A DNA stretch of 42,105 nt from CAYQUC01 sp964514215 (GTDB lineage Bacteria; Pseudomonadota; Gammaproteobacteria; UBA6429; Thiohalophilaceae). Below, one piece after another: positions 27,082 to 35,219 of this stretch (positions are counted from its first letter, which is position 1; each line of letters begins with the position of its first letter). The stretch spans positions 1 to 42,105 of the forward strand of contig CAZEPW010000030.1 in assembly GCA_964514215.1 (NCBI GenBank). The letters are read 5' to 3'. Both the position numbers and the translations under genes were made by a program. A model generated the notes under the pieces. It did not search any database. It worked only from the letters and a program-made list of their open reading frames with translations, and was not told the origin of the DNA.

Positions 27082-29526
27082 CTAAGCCGATTCTTTGATG
27101 TATTCCAAAAATTCATTCGACGCTAAAGCTTTGCTAAAATAAAACCCCTGTACTTTATCGACTTTATTTTCAGTTAGAAAATTTAGCTGGTCTTTATCTT
27201 CGACTCCCTCACCAACGACTCGTAAATTGAGGCTATCTGCCATCGAAATAATTGCCTGACATAGGGCGGCATCACTGGGATCCGTGGCAATGTCTCGCAC
27301 AAATGATCGGTCAATCTTAATTTCATCAAAGGGGAATTTCTTTAAATAACTCAGTGAAGAATACCCCGTGCCAAAATCATCTAACGATAATCTAAAACCA
27401 AAATCACTCAACTCGGTTAATAGATCAATTGTTTTAAATTCATCAGATAATAGTACGTTCTCTGTGATTTCAAGTATGACATCACTGGCACTAATATCAT
27501 TTTCACTGACAATTGTTTTTAATCGATTAACAAAACCAGATTCAGCAGTCTGAGTTGAACAAATATTGATTGCGACATACAAGTCGGTAAAGCCCATTTT
27601 ATTCCATTTAGAAATTTCTTTACACGCAGTTTCAAATACCCATTCACCAATTGAAATAATTTGACCGTTTTTCTCTGCTAGATGAATAAACTTATCTGGT
27701 TCAATGTGTCCCAATAAACCATTATTCCAACGAAGCAATGCTTCACAGCCTACAATTTTATTTGTGGTTATGTCATACATCGGTTGGTAGTGCAAACTAA
27801 ACTCATTTCGATCAATTGCGTGGCGCAGATGATTTTCTAATATCATATGACGTTCAGCACTATCATTTAATACTTTATTAAACAATCGATAGGTATTCTT
27901 TCCAGAATTTTTAGCATCATACATTGCAGCATCAGCATGACTTAATAATGAATTAACATTATTACCATCGTTTGGATATCCTGCGATGCCGATACTCACC
28001 GTAAGAACAAATTCTTTTCTTTCTAGAGTAATGGGTTGAGTCAGTTTTCCTAATATTTTTTCTGCTACTTTTTCAGATTCAGTAATCGAATTTAATTCAG
28101 GCAAAATAATTAAGAACTCATCACCACCCCAACGCGCCAAGGTGTCACTATCTCGGATATTTTGGGCAATACGTTTAGATACCTCAATAATAACTTTGTC
28201 ACCAAAAATATGACCTAATGTATCATTAATGTTTTTAAAATTATCGATATCAATAAACATAATCGCAGCACTGATATTGTCCCGTTCAGCGTGTTTTATC
28301 GCCATTTCGAGTCTATCCGTTGCTAACACACGGTTTGGAAAGCCGGTTAACTGGTCATACTTTGCCTGATATATCAGTTTGTCTTGATCTTGTTTTCTAG
28401 TCGTAACGTCTGGTGCAACATGCACAATACCTTCAACATCACCAATCATTTGAAACGGCGTTAGAGTAAATTCGCGCCACACATTTTTTCTGCGGAATTC
28501 CATAACATAACTATCTAATGCTTGTTCATTTTTGATGTGTTGGCATACTGGACATTCATCTATCGTTAGATAAGTCGGATGAAATATATGATGACAATGT
28601 AGCCCGATTAAATTTTTATGCTTTTCATTAACTTCTAAACAAGCCGATTTATTCACTTGCAATATTTTGCAATTTTTATCAACCACAATGGTTGGTGTTG
28701 GAATAGCATCAAATGTGCTCGAGCCTCTTGCCATCACTTGATAGGGTTCGGTTAGAGTGGAACGAACAATGGCAATAAAAATAAACCAATATGAGAATAA
28801 CCGAAAAATATTGCCTACGATAACCTCAGTAGAAACTATATTTTTATACAGCATAAACGATATTTCAGAAAATATTGTGAATACAATTGAAAAAATAATT
28901 AAAACACAAACACGTTTTCGTAATTCTTTTCGTCTACGAATTAAATTAATAATTGCAACAATTAATAATAAAACAATTATAAACTCACTGCTAACTTTAA
29001 AAAAAGTAAACCCAAGCCCTTCAACAAAGGCGATAGGAAACATATTATTTGATATAACAACATAACTAACTAAACAACCAAGACCAAAAAGACTGGTAAC
29101 ATAAACAGCATTAATTGAGCGTGATAAAAAAAACGGACTAACCAATAATAATAATGCTTCAGCATAACGTGCCAATAACCAAAACTGGGTTGAATAATTA
29201 ATACTATTCGATTCGATTAAATTTATTCCAGGATAAGAAAGCGTGTGCATTAATTCTAAAATGGCAACCCAAAAATAACCAGAACCAAGAAACATTAAAA
29301 AATGATTTCTAGAAAAGCTATAAGTATTCCACGCAATTACCGACAATGTAATTGCTACCACAATGGCAAATAATTCGACCAAAGTATGGAATAATGTAAA
29401 ACTATTCAGACTGACCAGAATTAAAAAAAGCGAAAGTGTTACCGGTACAAACCACACACGGATATCACAAAATGGTTTGGCGAGGATTGCAAAAACATTG
29501 GGATTGTTATTTTGAGTTAATGCCAC
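27082..29526 (-). CDS. MASE3-PAS-GGDEF-EAL cyclic-di-GMP turnover protein
   Basis: An 814-residue protein with a GTG start and AAGGA seven bases before it. A MASE3 membrane sensor (about 20-255, with ELMHTLSYPGI) leads to a PAS domain (about 268-378). The GGDEF domain has an intact GGDEF at 467-471 and the inhibitory I-site RDSD at 458-461, five residues before it. The EAL domain begins with EALLRW at 595 and has DDFGTGYSSL. Both diguanylate cyclase and phosphodiesterase motifs look functional, so net activity cannot be predicted. The PAS domain contains an unusual HCHH (310-313) and CPVC (325-328). Confidence 0.92.
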   Translation of the reverse strand: MALTQNNNPNVFAILAKPFCDIRVWFVPVTLSLFLILVSLNSFTLFHTLVELFAIVVAITLSVIAWNTYSFSRNHFLMFLGSGYFWVAILELMHTLSYPGINLIESNSINYSTQFWLLARYAEALLLLVSPFFLSRSINAVYVTSLFGLGCLVSYVVISNNMFPIAFVEGLGFTFFKVSSEFIIVLLLIVAIINLIRRRKELRKRVCVLIIFSIVFTIFSEISFMLYKNIVSTEVIVGNIFRLFSYWFIFIAIVRSTLTEPYQVMARGSSTFDAIPTPTIVVDKNCKILQVNKSACLEVNEKHKNLIGLHCHHIFHPTYLTIDECPVCQHIKNEQALDSYVMEFRRKNVWREFTLTPFQMIGDVEGIVHVAPDVTTRKQDQDKLIYQAKYDQLTGFPNRVLATDRLEMAIKHAERDNISAAIMFIDIDNFKNINDTLGHIFGDKVIIEVSKRIAQNIRDSDTLARWGGDEFLIILPELNSITESEKVAEKILGKLTQPITLERKEFVLTVSIGIAGYPNDGNNVNSLLSHADAAMYDAKNSGKNTYRLFNKVLNDSAERHMILENHLRHAIDRNEFSLHYQPMYDITTNKIVGCEALLRWNNGLLGHIEPDKFIHLAEKNGQIISIGEWVFETACKEISKWNKMGFTDLYVAINICSTQTAESGFVNRLKTIVSENDISASDVILEITENVLLSDEFKTIDLLTELSDFGFRLSLDDFGTGYSSLSYLKKFPFDEIKIDRSFVRDIATDPSDAALCQAIISMADSLNLRVVGEGVEDKDQLNFLTENKVDKVQGFYFSKALASNEFLEYIKESA

Positions 29527-29761
29527 TTAGTTATCCTTACATACAGCACATTAATTTTTAGATTGAATTATCCGTACTCGTTTGTAGCTAGGCTTAAAAG
29601 CTGCTATTTTACGCTATTATGTTAACATATTGTTTATATTTTGATGATAAGAGAAACAATAAAGTATTATTGTTAAGTTTTTAAATAGCGAGCCCTAATT
29701 TTATCGTTTTAATCGATACGACACCAACAACTATTTTTATATTGTTTAAGGGAATATTTAA

Positions 29762-30022
29762 TTATTTCAGTAAAGGATGATCAATAGGAAGCTGTTTAGA
29801 GAACCAAATTGCAAGTTTGTGTTTATAATTTGAAATTGATATTTGATCTTTTGCGAGTGGTTGAATTAATTTATCCCGTACGAGCAATTTATAAATGAAT
29901 TCGATCTTATCATTCGCAGAATCAGTGGCCTCAAACTTAACAACGCCCTTTTTTTCGCCATACATCATCCCTAGCTCGATGGCTTTTTTTAGTAACTCAG
30001 CTTCATGTTTTAACTTTTTCAT
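29762..30022 (-). CDS. DUF5062-like small protein
   Basis: An 86-residue cytoplasmic protein. The start MKKLKHEAELLKKAIELG and the later YKLLVRDKLIQPLAKDQ and KHKLAIWFSKQLP match my recollection of the DUF5062 family of gammaproteobacteria such as Vibrio and Shewanella. No function is known for that family. The ribosome site is weak. It stands alone between the GGDEF-EAL gene and a small lipoprotein gene. Confidence 0.7.
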   Translation of the reverse strand: MKKLKHEAELLKKAIELGMMYGEKKGVVKFEATDSANDKIEFIYKLLVRDKLIQPLAKDQISISNYKHKLAIWFSKQLPIDHPLLK

Positions 30023-30140
30023 TAACTAAAATACTAACATGAAACACAATGAATTAAAGGCATAAAAATCGATTACAAAACAATTTACAAGGATGGCTGC
30101 GATATAACAAATAATCAGTTAGTGATTCAAACCAGAGCGA

Positions 30141-30341
30141 TTAATGGTCACGAGATATTGACCGAATACGCTTCGTTGGGTGAACCTCATAAGATTCATA
30201 AACTGTTGTGCTATAGCTAGTTGAATGACCATAACCATGATGAATTGGTATCGAATAACAACCGGACAATAACCCTATTAATGCCAGTAAACCCGTGATT
30301 TTCAGTAGATAAGCCAAATTGAATTTTTTAACAAAAACCAT
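30141..30341 (-). CDS. Small lipoprotein, uncharacterised
   Basis: A 66-residue protein with GAGG seven bases before the ATG. The lipobox LLSGC ends at about residue 28, leaving a mature part of about 39 residues rich in Ser, Tyr and His (IHHGYGHSTSYSTTVYESY) with a basic end. Cys plus export signal make it a predicted lipoprotein. No family was recognised. Confidence 0.7.
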   Translation of the reverse strand: MVFVKKFNLAYLLKITGLLALIGLLSGCYSIPIHHGYGHSTSYSTTVYESYEVHPTKRIRSISRDH

Positions 30342-30440
30342 GATCGAACCTCATTTAATGATGTAATATCTAATTTAAATATAACACAGCTAACTGAACG
30401 CTCACTGAACGGGTTTACCCATAGAATTCTCATAAGATAT

Positions 30441-30463
30441 TGATTATAATGAAGTTATAATCA
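30441..30463. repeat. Perfect 9-bp inverted repeat
   Basis: TGATTATAA (30441-30449) and TTATAATCA (30455-30463) around five bases, between the small lipoprotein gene and tRNA-Arg. It has no T tail on the plus strand. It may be a protein-binding site or a promoter element of the lipoprotein gene. Confidence 0.5.
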
Positions 30464-30512
30464 CAGTACCTGCTTTTGTATTCTCATGGTAAACTACTGT
30501 TTTTACTATCAC

Positions 30513-30589
30513 GCGCCCATAGCTCAGCTGGATAGAGTAACTGGCTTCGAACCAGTTGGTCGGGAGTTCGAATCTCTCTGGGCGCACCA
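30513..30589 (+). tRNA. tRNA-Arg (anticodon UCG)
   Basis: A full 77-base cloverleaf. The acceptor GCGCCCA pairs with TGGGCGC, followed by discriminator A and an encoded CCA. The anticodon stem ACTGG/CCAGT encloses CTTCGAA, giving anticodon TCG, which reads CGA arginine codons. The T arm is GGGAG-TTCGAAT-CTCTC. No integrase or att repeat was seen beside it. Confidence 0.96.
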
Positions 30590-30600
30590 TATTCAAGTAT

Positions 30601-30624
30601 AAAAGCCTGGAAACAGGCTTTTTT
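30601..30624 (+). terminator. Terminator after tRNA-Arg
   Basis: AAAAGCCTG pairs perfectly with CAGGCTTTT around a GAAA tetraloop, followed by TT. It is a textbook intrinsic terminator 11 bases after the tRNA. Confidence 0.92.
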
Positions 30625-30667
30625 ATTACCCTAATTCTGATCACCACAATAATATCATTGCCAAAAA

Positions 30668-30695
30668 CACTACTGACACCATGCTGTCAGTAGTG
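30668..30695. promoter_or_regulatory. 11-bp perfect palindrome, candidate operator
   Basis: CACTACTGACA and TGTCAGTAGTG pair perfectly around CCATGC. There is no T run, so it is not a terminator. It ends seven bases before a -10-like TATACT (30702-30707) and about 50 bases before the SRPBCC gene, so it covers the -35 region of a likely promoter for that operon. The WYL regulator in the operon is a natural candidate to bind it. Confidence 0.6.
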
Positions 30696-30747
30696 CTGCT
30701 CTATACTGCGCACGAGAATTAATCAAAAAACACGATAGGAGCACAAC

Positions 30748-31146
30748 ATGAAAAATAGCAATTTAACAATCACTGTTCCCGCACCAAAATCAGCCGTATT
30801 TAATTACCTCAGCGATATTGAGAACTTCCCCGAATGGGCCACTGAATTTTGTCAGGAACTCAAACAAGAAAATGGTCACTATAAAATAATGAGCCCGATG
30901 GGTGAACTCTATTTCCGTATTAGTACCAACGAGGCATCGGGCGAAATTAAGTATTTTGCAACAAGCACAATAAATGGTGCTGAATACTTGTCATCAAAGG
31001 TCACCGCGATAAACGCTAATAGCTGCCAATACATGGTAGACTTTTATCAAACCGAGAGTCTAACGGATGCTGTTTTTAAAAAACAATGTGATTCCATTAA
31101 ACTCGAATTACAAAATATAAAAAATAATTTTAAACTACACCACTAA
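30748..31146 (+). CDS. SRPBCC-fold protein
   Basis: A 132-residue protein with AGGAG before the ATG. It begins TITVPAPKSAVFNYLSDIENFPEWATEF, the classic opening of polyketide cyclase/START-like (SRPBCC) proteins, which bind hydrophobic ligands in a deep cavity. No signal peptide is seen. It is followed after six bases by a regulator gene. The ligand is unknown. Confidence 0.82.
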   Translation: MKNSNLTITVPAPKSAVFNYLSDIENFPEWATEFCQELKQENGHYKIMSPMGELYFRISTNEASGEIKYFATSTINGAEYLSSKVTAINANSCQYMVDFYQTESLTDAVFKKQCDSIKLELQNIKNNFKLHH

Positions 31147-31152
31147 AACCCT

Positions 31153-31836
31153 ATGCGTAAAGCCGATCGCCTGTTTCAAATTATCCAAATACTTCGATCG
31201 CATCGACTGGTTACAACCGCACGATTTTTATCCGAGCAATTGGAAGTCACCGAACGAACCATTTACCGCGATATAAAAGATTTAATATTGAGTGGAGTAC
31301 CAATTATTGGTGAAGCAGGTGTCGGTTATATATTACAAAAAGGCTTTGACTTACCGCCGTTAATGTTCACCGATGACGAGCTAACGGCTATTACGCTTGG
31401 TGCACGATTAGTTGAAAGTTGGTCGGATCAAGAGCTTGCCAACGCCGCTAAATTGGCGCTACAAAAAATTAAATCGGTTATTCCTGAACGTTTGCAACCG
31501 CGTTTTGAACGTGAAAATTTATTTTCTCCGCTCCGCCAAATAAAACCGCATGTTGCAAAATTACTCGCAAACTGTCGGCTGGCAACTGACTCCAGACACA
31601 AGCTGCAGCTTGAATACTGTAGTTTGGCTGATGAAAAATCACAACGCATTGTATTACCGCTTGGTTTATTTTTTTGGGGAACCGTTTGGACACTAGCGGC
31701 ATGGTGCGAACTAAGACAGGCTTTTCGAACCTTTAGAGTGGATAAAATTATTGAACTGAGCGTTTTAGATGACTTATTTAAAGAAACTGCCGGTCAAACG
31801 TTAAATGATTATTTAAAATATAGCTGTGAAAATTAA
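31153..31836 (+). CDS. YafY-type HTH/WYL transcriptional regulator
   Basis: A 227-residue regulator. The N-terminal HTH_11 motif (about 5-60) includes RFLSEQLEVTERTIYRDIKDL. The WYL domain occupies about 130-215, with PLGLFFWGTVWTLAAWCELRQAFRTFRVDKI; the usual WYL triad reads VWTLAAW here, close to family norms. It probably controls its own operon with the SRPBCC gene in response to a small ligand. Confidence 0.88.
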   Translation: MRKADRLFQIIQILRSHRLVTTARFLSEQLEVTERTIYRDIKDLILSGVPIIGEAGVGYILQKGFDLPPLMFTDDELTAITLGARLVESWSDQELANAAKLALQKIKSVIPERLQPRFERENLFSPLRQIKPHVAKLLANCRLATDSRHKLQLEYCSLADEKSQRIVLPLGLFFWGTVWTLAAWCELRQAFRTFRVDKIIELSVLDDLFKETAGQTLNDYLKYSCEN

Positions 31837-31867
31837 AACAACAGTAAACAATCGTTACAATTGCTAC

Positions 31868-31907
31868 CCCGTTTGTCGCTGAGACGACAAACGGGTTTAG
31901 ATTTTTA
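31868..31907. terminator. Strong hairpin, probably a shared terminator
   Basis: CCCGTTTGTCG (31868-31878) pairs perfectly with CGACAAACGGG (31885-31895) around six bases, followed by TTTAGATTTTTAT on the plus strand. It lies between two convergent genes and may terminate both. Confidence 0.85.
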
Positions 31908-31919
31908 TAGCGTTATAAT

Positions 31920-33545
31920 TTAAAGCGAAGACTGTACTTTTGTAACAAAAGTATCATAGCTATTAACACCACCATGCCCACCAACTAACCATTGAATATC
32001 CAATGGGCTAGCTTGCAGAGCGGCCAATAAATCCACTGCCCACGACAAAAATAGCGGTGGAATATTTTCGGCAAAGAAATCCGGTGAATAAAGATCACTA
32101 ACAAATAATAAGTTCGCATCCTCAATAAATGGAACTAAAGTACCAATAGCATGGCGATTAGCCACATCAAATATTCTCACGTTTCGATGACCATCACTAA
32201 GCACCAAATCATGTTCAACTTCAACGGTTTTAATGGTTACGTCCACCGGATTGTTTTGTAATGCATCAGGAAAAACCGTATGTGGTGCCTCAAATACGGT
32301 CTCATAATGATCCTTGGTTTCGCTTCCAACAATAATCGTTGCACCAAGGGCGGCATATGCTCGCACGCCACCAATGTGGTCATTATGAAAATGCGTAACA
32401 ACTAAATATTTAATGGGTTTCGTTGGCCAACGTTTTTTTATTTCACTAATCACAACTTGTGAACGTTCTTCATAAAGTGGCGCTTCAGTGACAATTAAAT
32501 AATCTTCCATTTCAATAATCATACTATGATGGGTAATGGCTTTGGCATGAAAAACTTTTGGCGCAACTTCAACAATTTGTAACGTGGCGGCACTGCGTTG
32601 GTCAAGATCAAACGGAATCGCGAAAGGTAGAAAACGATTAAACCATTGAGAAGAACGAACGCCCCACGCAAACTGATCAGCATTAAAATCTGAAACTAAT
32701 TCTGCTGGTATATCGAATATAGTGGAATCAATAGCCGCATTGATAGTAAAAGATGAACGCATTTCACTGTTTATTTCTCGTCCGTTTATTTTATGGCTTA
32801 ACTCCAATGGAACTTTAATGCCATCAACCTCTTCCCAATGAGAAAAAACAACTTGCCATTGCGCATCACCATAAACAGTATCATCTTCAAGCGTCTCAAC
32901 TTTTGATGGCAATTGACTCGCGACATCAATGTAGATTCGAATCGCTTGATTCCATCCCGGAATGCTCACAATTTGCTGCTGTCGACCATTAAATTCTGCC
33001 GTTCCAAGGTATTGTACTTGATCTGAATATTGCTTAGCACGATGAATCAAAGCCAGAGGTGAACTCACTAAATATTGTTTTACTTGAGCACCAAGCCGAG
33101 TTGACAACATTGGCGCTTGCGGGCCTGCAAAAACAGTATCAAAACCATAAACTGCCCCAAAATTACCATTGATCACTTCAGTGAACGAAAACTGTTGAAT
33201 AAAAGGAAACCGAACATCGCGAACCCATTCGGTACGCGATTGTTGCGCATTTAGAATTGTTGAAAATTTATAGCTATAGTCACCAACATCAATAAACTTA
33301 CCACCGGGCTTGTAACTTTGCTCAGGCTCAAAACGACGACCATTGCCGTTAAATTCAACCCCTTTGATGGCTAAAATGGCATCAAGCCCTCCCATCGCTT
33401 TTGCCATCACTTTAATCTTTGCAAATCCCGATGTGGCATCCCCTAATTCAGAATTGTTGTCATTGTCATCGTGCGCCATTGCGGGGTTTGATAATAAAGC
33501 CGCAACAATACTGACAAGCCCCACTATTTTTTTGTGTCTTCTCAT
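31920..33545 (-). CDS. Secreted metallo-beta-lactamase-fold hydrolase
   Basis: The start at 33545 (541 residues) is set by AAGGAG eight bases upstream; the frame is open ten codons further. A signal peptide ends PAMA (about 24). About 300 residues of beta-rich sequence with no recognised family precede a metallo-beta-lactamase domain. Metal ligands are visible: HFHNDH at 385-390, His465 (NRHAIG), Asp484 (VSDLY) and His524 (GGHGG). The substrate is unknown; it is not a typical class B beta-lactamase. Two TetR-type operators overlap its promoter, so it is probably repressed by the protein encoded at 35220-35825. Confidence 0.82.
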   Translation of the reverse strand: MRRHKKIVGLVSIVAALLSNPAMAHDDNDNNSELGDATSGFAKIKVMAKAMGGLDAILAIKGVEFNGNGRRFEPEQSYKPGGKFIDVGDYSYKFSTILNAQQSRTEWVRDVRFPFIQQFSFTEVINGNFGAVYGFDTVFAGPQAPMLSTRLGAQVKQYLVSSPLALIHRAKQYSDQVQYLGTAEFNGRQQQIVSIPGWNQAIRIYIDVASQLPSKVETLEDDTVYGDAQWQVVFSHWEEVDGIKVPLELSHKINGREINSEMRSSFTINAAIDSTIFDIPAELVSDFNADQFAWGVRSSQWFNRFLPFAIPFDLDQRSAATLQIVEVAPKVFHAKAITHHSMIIEMEDYLIVTEAPLYEERSQVVISEIKKRWPTKPIKYLVVTHFHNDHIGGVRAYAALGATIIVGSETKDHYETVFEAPHTVFPDALQNNPVDVTIKTVEVEHDLVLSDGHRNVRIFDVANRHAIGTLVPFIEDANLLFVSDLYSPDFFAENIPPLFLSWAVDLLAALQASPLDIQWLVGGHGGVNSYDTFVTKVQSSL

Positions 33546-33577
33546 GCCTTGATCTCCTTTTTGATTTAATCGCAAAC

Positions 33578-33595
33578 TTGGAACGATAATTCCAA
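33578..33595. promoter_or_regulatory. TetR-type operator copy 1
   Basis: TTGGAACGATAATTCCAA is an 18-base near-palindrome (TTGGAA and TTCCAA around six bases), 33 bases upstream of the hydrolase start. It has the same arms and the same CGAT core start as the adjacent copy. Confidence 0.75.
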
Positions 33596-33596
33596 G

Positions 33597-33614
33597 ATGG
33601 AACGATCATTCCAT
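33597..33614. promoter_or_regulatory. TetR-type operator copy 2, over the hydrolase promoter
   Basis: ATGGAACGATCATTCCAT lies one base from copy 1. A minus-strand promoter fits here: TTGACA (33633-33628), a 17-base spacer and AATGAT (33610-33605). The -10 falls inside this operator, so a bound repressor would block the polymerase. Confidence 0.75.
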
Positions 33615-33633
33615 GATAGCCAACAATTGTCAA
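33605..33633 (-). promoter_or_regulatory. Candidate sigma70 promoter of the hydrolase gene
   Basis: A perfect -35 TTGACA and a 17-base spacer precede AATGAT (four of six matches to TATAAT). The -10 lies inside operator copy 2. Confidence 0.6.
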
Positions 33634-33728
33634 CTCAAAATAACCTTAACCCTGTATAAGAATAAGTCGTTTAAATTGACAAGTTGATATGTCAAATATT
33701 AAAATCAGCTCAAAAGTAGATAATTAGC

Positions 33729-34010
33729 GTGGGAAAATCTCAGGCAACTTGCATCAGAATCACACAAAATAGATCAGGTGTTTTAACCGAAGCAATAAAG
33801 GAATACGTTAACCGCCGCCGTGTACGTCCATTCGTTTTAGATGAATTAGAACACTCAATACAAGAAAATGATTTAATTCAATTTTTGAGCTCAGATGAAG
33901 CCGTTGCAATACACGCGCACCTTATTGAAAAATTTGGTGGCGCTAATTTAAGTTTATTAGAAAGCGCTTTATATCATCCACAACAGGGATTCCGAAACAC
34001 GGCATTTTAG
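33729..34010 (+). pseudogene. Toxin-antitoxin remnant: antitoxin-like start fused to the Doc toxin N-terminus
   Basis: A 93-codon frame from a GTG. The first part (GVLTEAIKEYVNRRR) resembles ribbon-helix-helix antitoxins. The second part (FLSSDEAVAIHAHLIEKFGG then LSLLESALYHPQQGF) matches the first 45 or so residues of Doc/Fic toxins. It then stops, well before the catalytic HPFxxGNKR motif, which is not found downstream. The likely history is deletion joining a truncated antitoxin gene to a truncated doc gene. A functional product is unlikely. Confidence 0.65.
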
Positions 34011-34074
34011 TGCACAGAACGCAAAAACTGCCTATTCTCACCCGCCCTAGTTTGGTATTAGGATAAAATAAATT

Positions 34075-34542
34075 ATGTATATTTGGAATATAAAGAATTT
34101 AAATAACGTCCTTATTGATGGCAATTTAAATCAGAGAAGCTTGTTTCTATACATTTTCATTTATGTCATTCTCACAGAACTTGGAGGACAAATTTATTAT
34201 CTTTTTCCAAATAAAAATTATAATAACTACGATTACATCCAAGCATATTTATATTTAATTATTGTTGCTACGGGGACTTATTTTTCGTATATTCTTAACG
34301 GTGGAATAAATGGAAAAGAATTTGCTGAACGATATTTTAGCATAGGCTTTGTAGTTGCGATTAGATTTGTAGTAATATTAACTCCAATAATTATTGTAAT
34401 TTCAATAATAACAATAGATGAGATAGAAGAAGATGTATCGACACAATGGTATGACATTATTATATTTGGATTATTAGAAATAATTTATTATTGGCGTTGT
34501 TTAGTACATATAAATTATGTGGCTAAAAGAAAAAAATTATAA
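34075..34542 (+). CDS. Uncharacterised multi-pass membrane protein
   Basis: A 155-residue protein with AGGA about 12 bases before the ATG. Four hydrophobic segments are visible (about 24-44, 58-75, 90-112 and 127-145), separated by acidic and Asn/Tyr-rich loops, with a basic end (VAKRKKL). It is richer in A and T than its neighbours. No family was recognised. It ends 11 bases before the assembly gap and lies in the insert between the hydrolase and TetR genes. Confidence 0.5.
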   Translation: MYIWNIKNLNNVLIDGNLNQRSLFLYIFIYVILTELGGQIYYLFPNKNYNNYDYIQAYLYLIIVATGTYFSYILNGGINGKEFAERYFSIGFVVAIRFVVILTPIIIVISIITIDEIEEDVSTQWYDIIIFGLLEIIYYWRCLVHINYVAKRKKL

Positions 34543-34553
34543 AAGTGTTTTTA

Positions 34554-34653
34554 NNNNNNNNNNNNNNNNNNNNNNNNNNNNNNNNNNNNNNNNNNNNNNN
34601 NNNNNNNNNNNNNNNNNNNNNNNNNNNNNNNNNNNNNNNNNNNNNNNNNNNNN
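34554..34653. other. Assembly gap of 100 N
   Basis: Exactly 100 N, a placeholder length. The last ten bases before it (34544-34553) and the first ten after it (34654-34663) are identical, AGTGTTTTTA. The true distance is unknown and may be zero. Confidence 0.98.
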
Positions 34654-35071
34654 AGTGTTTTTATATAGAACAGAAGCCTCTACTATGAGTTCGTTACAAT
34701 ATGGTATTGCTCTTAAAAAAAATGTAATTCATTGTAGTCTTAATGGAAAGCTTATTGCAATGTAGTGGGAACTGTTCTTGTTTTTAGATGTTAGCTCTGA
34801 CGAACACACTATGGCATGTTTTAAAGGCAAAGAAAAACATGGTACAGTTATTTTTAGGGTTGACAACCAAACTAATCATTATATTCGAGTTGATGCTGTA
34901 TTAGAAAAAGGCAAAAAAACAGAAAGCTATAGTGATGATGAAGATAATGAAAATGATGAAGAATTAAATGTAAAATTAACGCCTGTATTGTTAGCTTCTA
35001 AAGTTGCAATAAAAGAACTGCGTGATATAAATGAATTTGTTGGAGATAAAACATCAGATTATATCCATTAA
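34654..35071 (+). pseudogene. Broken coding region, 5' end lost in the gap
   Basis: One frame runs from the gap to 35071, interrupted only by a TAG at 34763-34765 (NGKLIAM, stop, WELFLFLDVSSDEH). Sense sequence on both sides keeps the same frame, so a nonsense mutation in a once-continuous gene is the simplest reading; two small genes are the alternative. The last part is acidic (YSDDEDNENDEELN). No family was recognised. The sequence next to the gap may also contain assembly error. Confidence 0.4.
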
Positions 35072-35119
35072 AAATAAATGAACACCTCATGGAACGACAT
35101 CATTTATTAGAAATAGGTC

Positions 35120-35180
35120 TTTAGCTTATATTGGCCAATAACGGCCATTTTGTTCACCTTATTTTGAGCTAAAATTTTTT
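35120..35180 (+). terminator. Nested hairpin with T run
   Basis: TTTAGCT (35120-35126) pairs with AGCTAAA (35167-35173) and encloses an inner TGGCC/GGCCA stem. A run of six T follows at 35175-35180. It may end transcription from the plus-strand insert genes, or mark the edge of the insert. Confidence 0.4.
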
Positions 35181-35219
35181 AGTGAAAAGCGTGCCGACCA
35201 AACAAAAAAATTAAAACCG

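Noticed and set aside
30444..30647. Minus-strand 67-codon frame (MVRPERFELPTNWFEA type)
   Set aside because: It lies over tRNA-Arg; this peptide is a familiar false ORF antisense to tRNA genes.
30513..31000. Genomic island inserted at tRNA-Arg
   Set aside because: No integrase, no direct repeat of the tRNA 3' end and no mobility genes were seen next to it.
31920..33545. Antibiotic-resistance metallo-beta-lactamase
   Set aside because: The protein is about twice the length of class B enzymes and has a large unrelated N-terminal domain; only the metal-binding fold is shared.
34517..34765. Frame crossing the assembly gap
   Set aside because: It exists only because the 100 N are translated as unknown residues; the gap length is a placeholder, so the frame across it has no meaning.
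35120..35180. Integron attC site
   Set aside because: The nested inverted repeat lacks the GTTRRRY/RYYYAAC core sites and no integron integrase is present.
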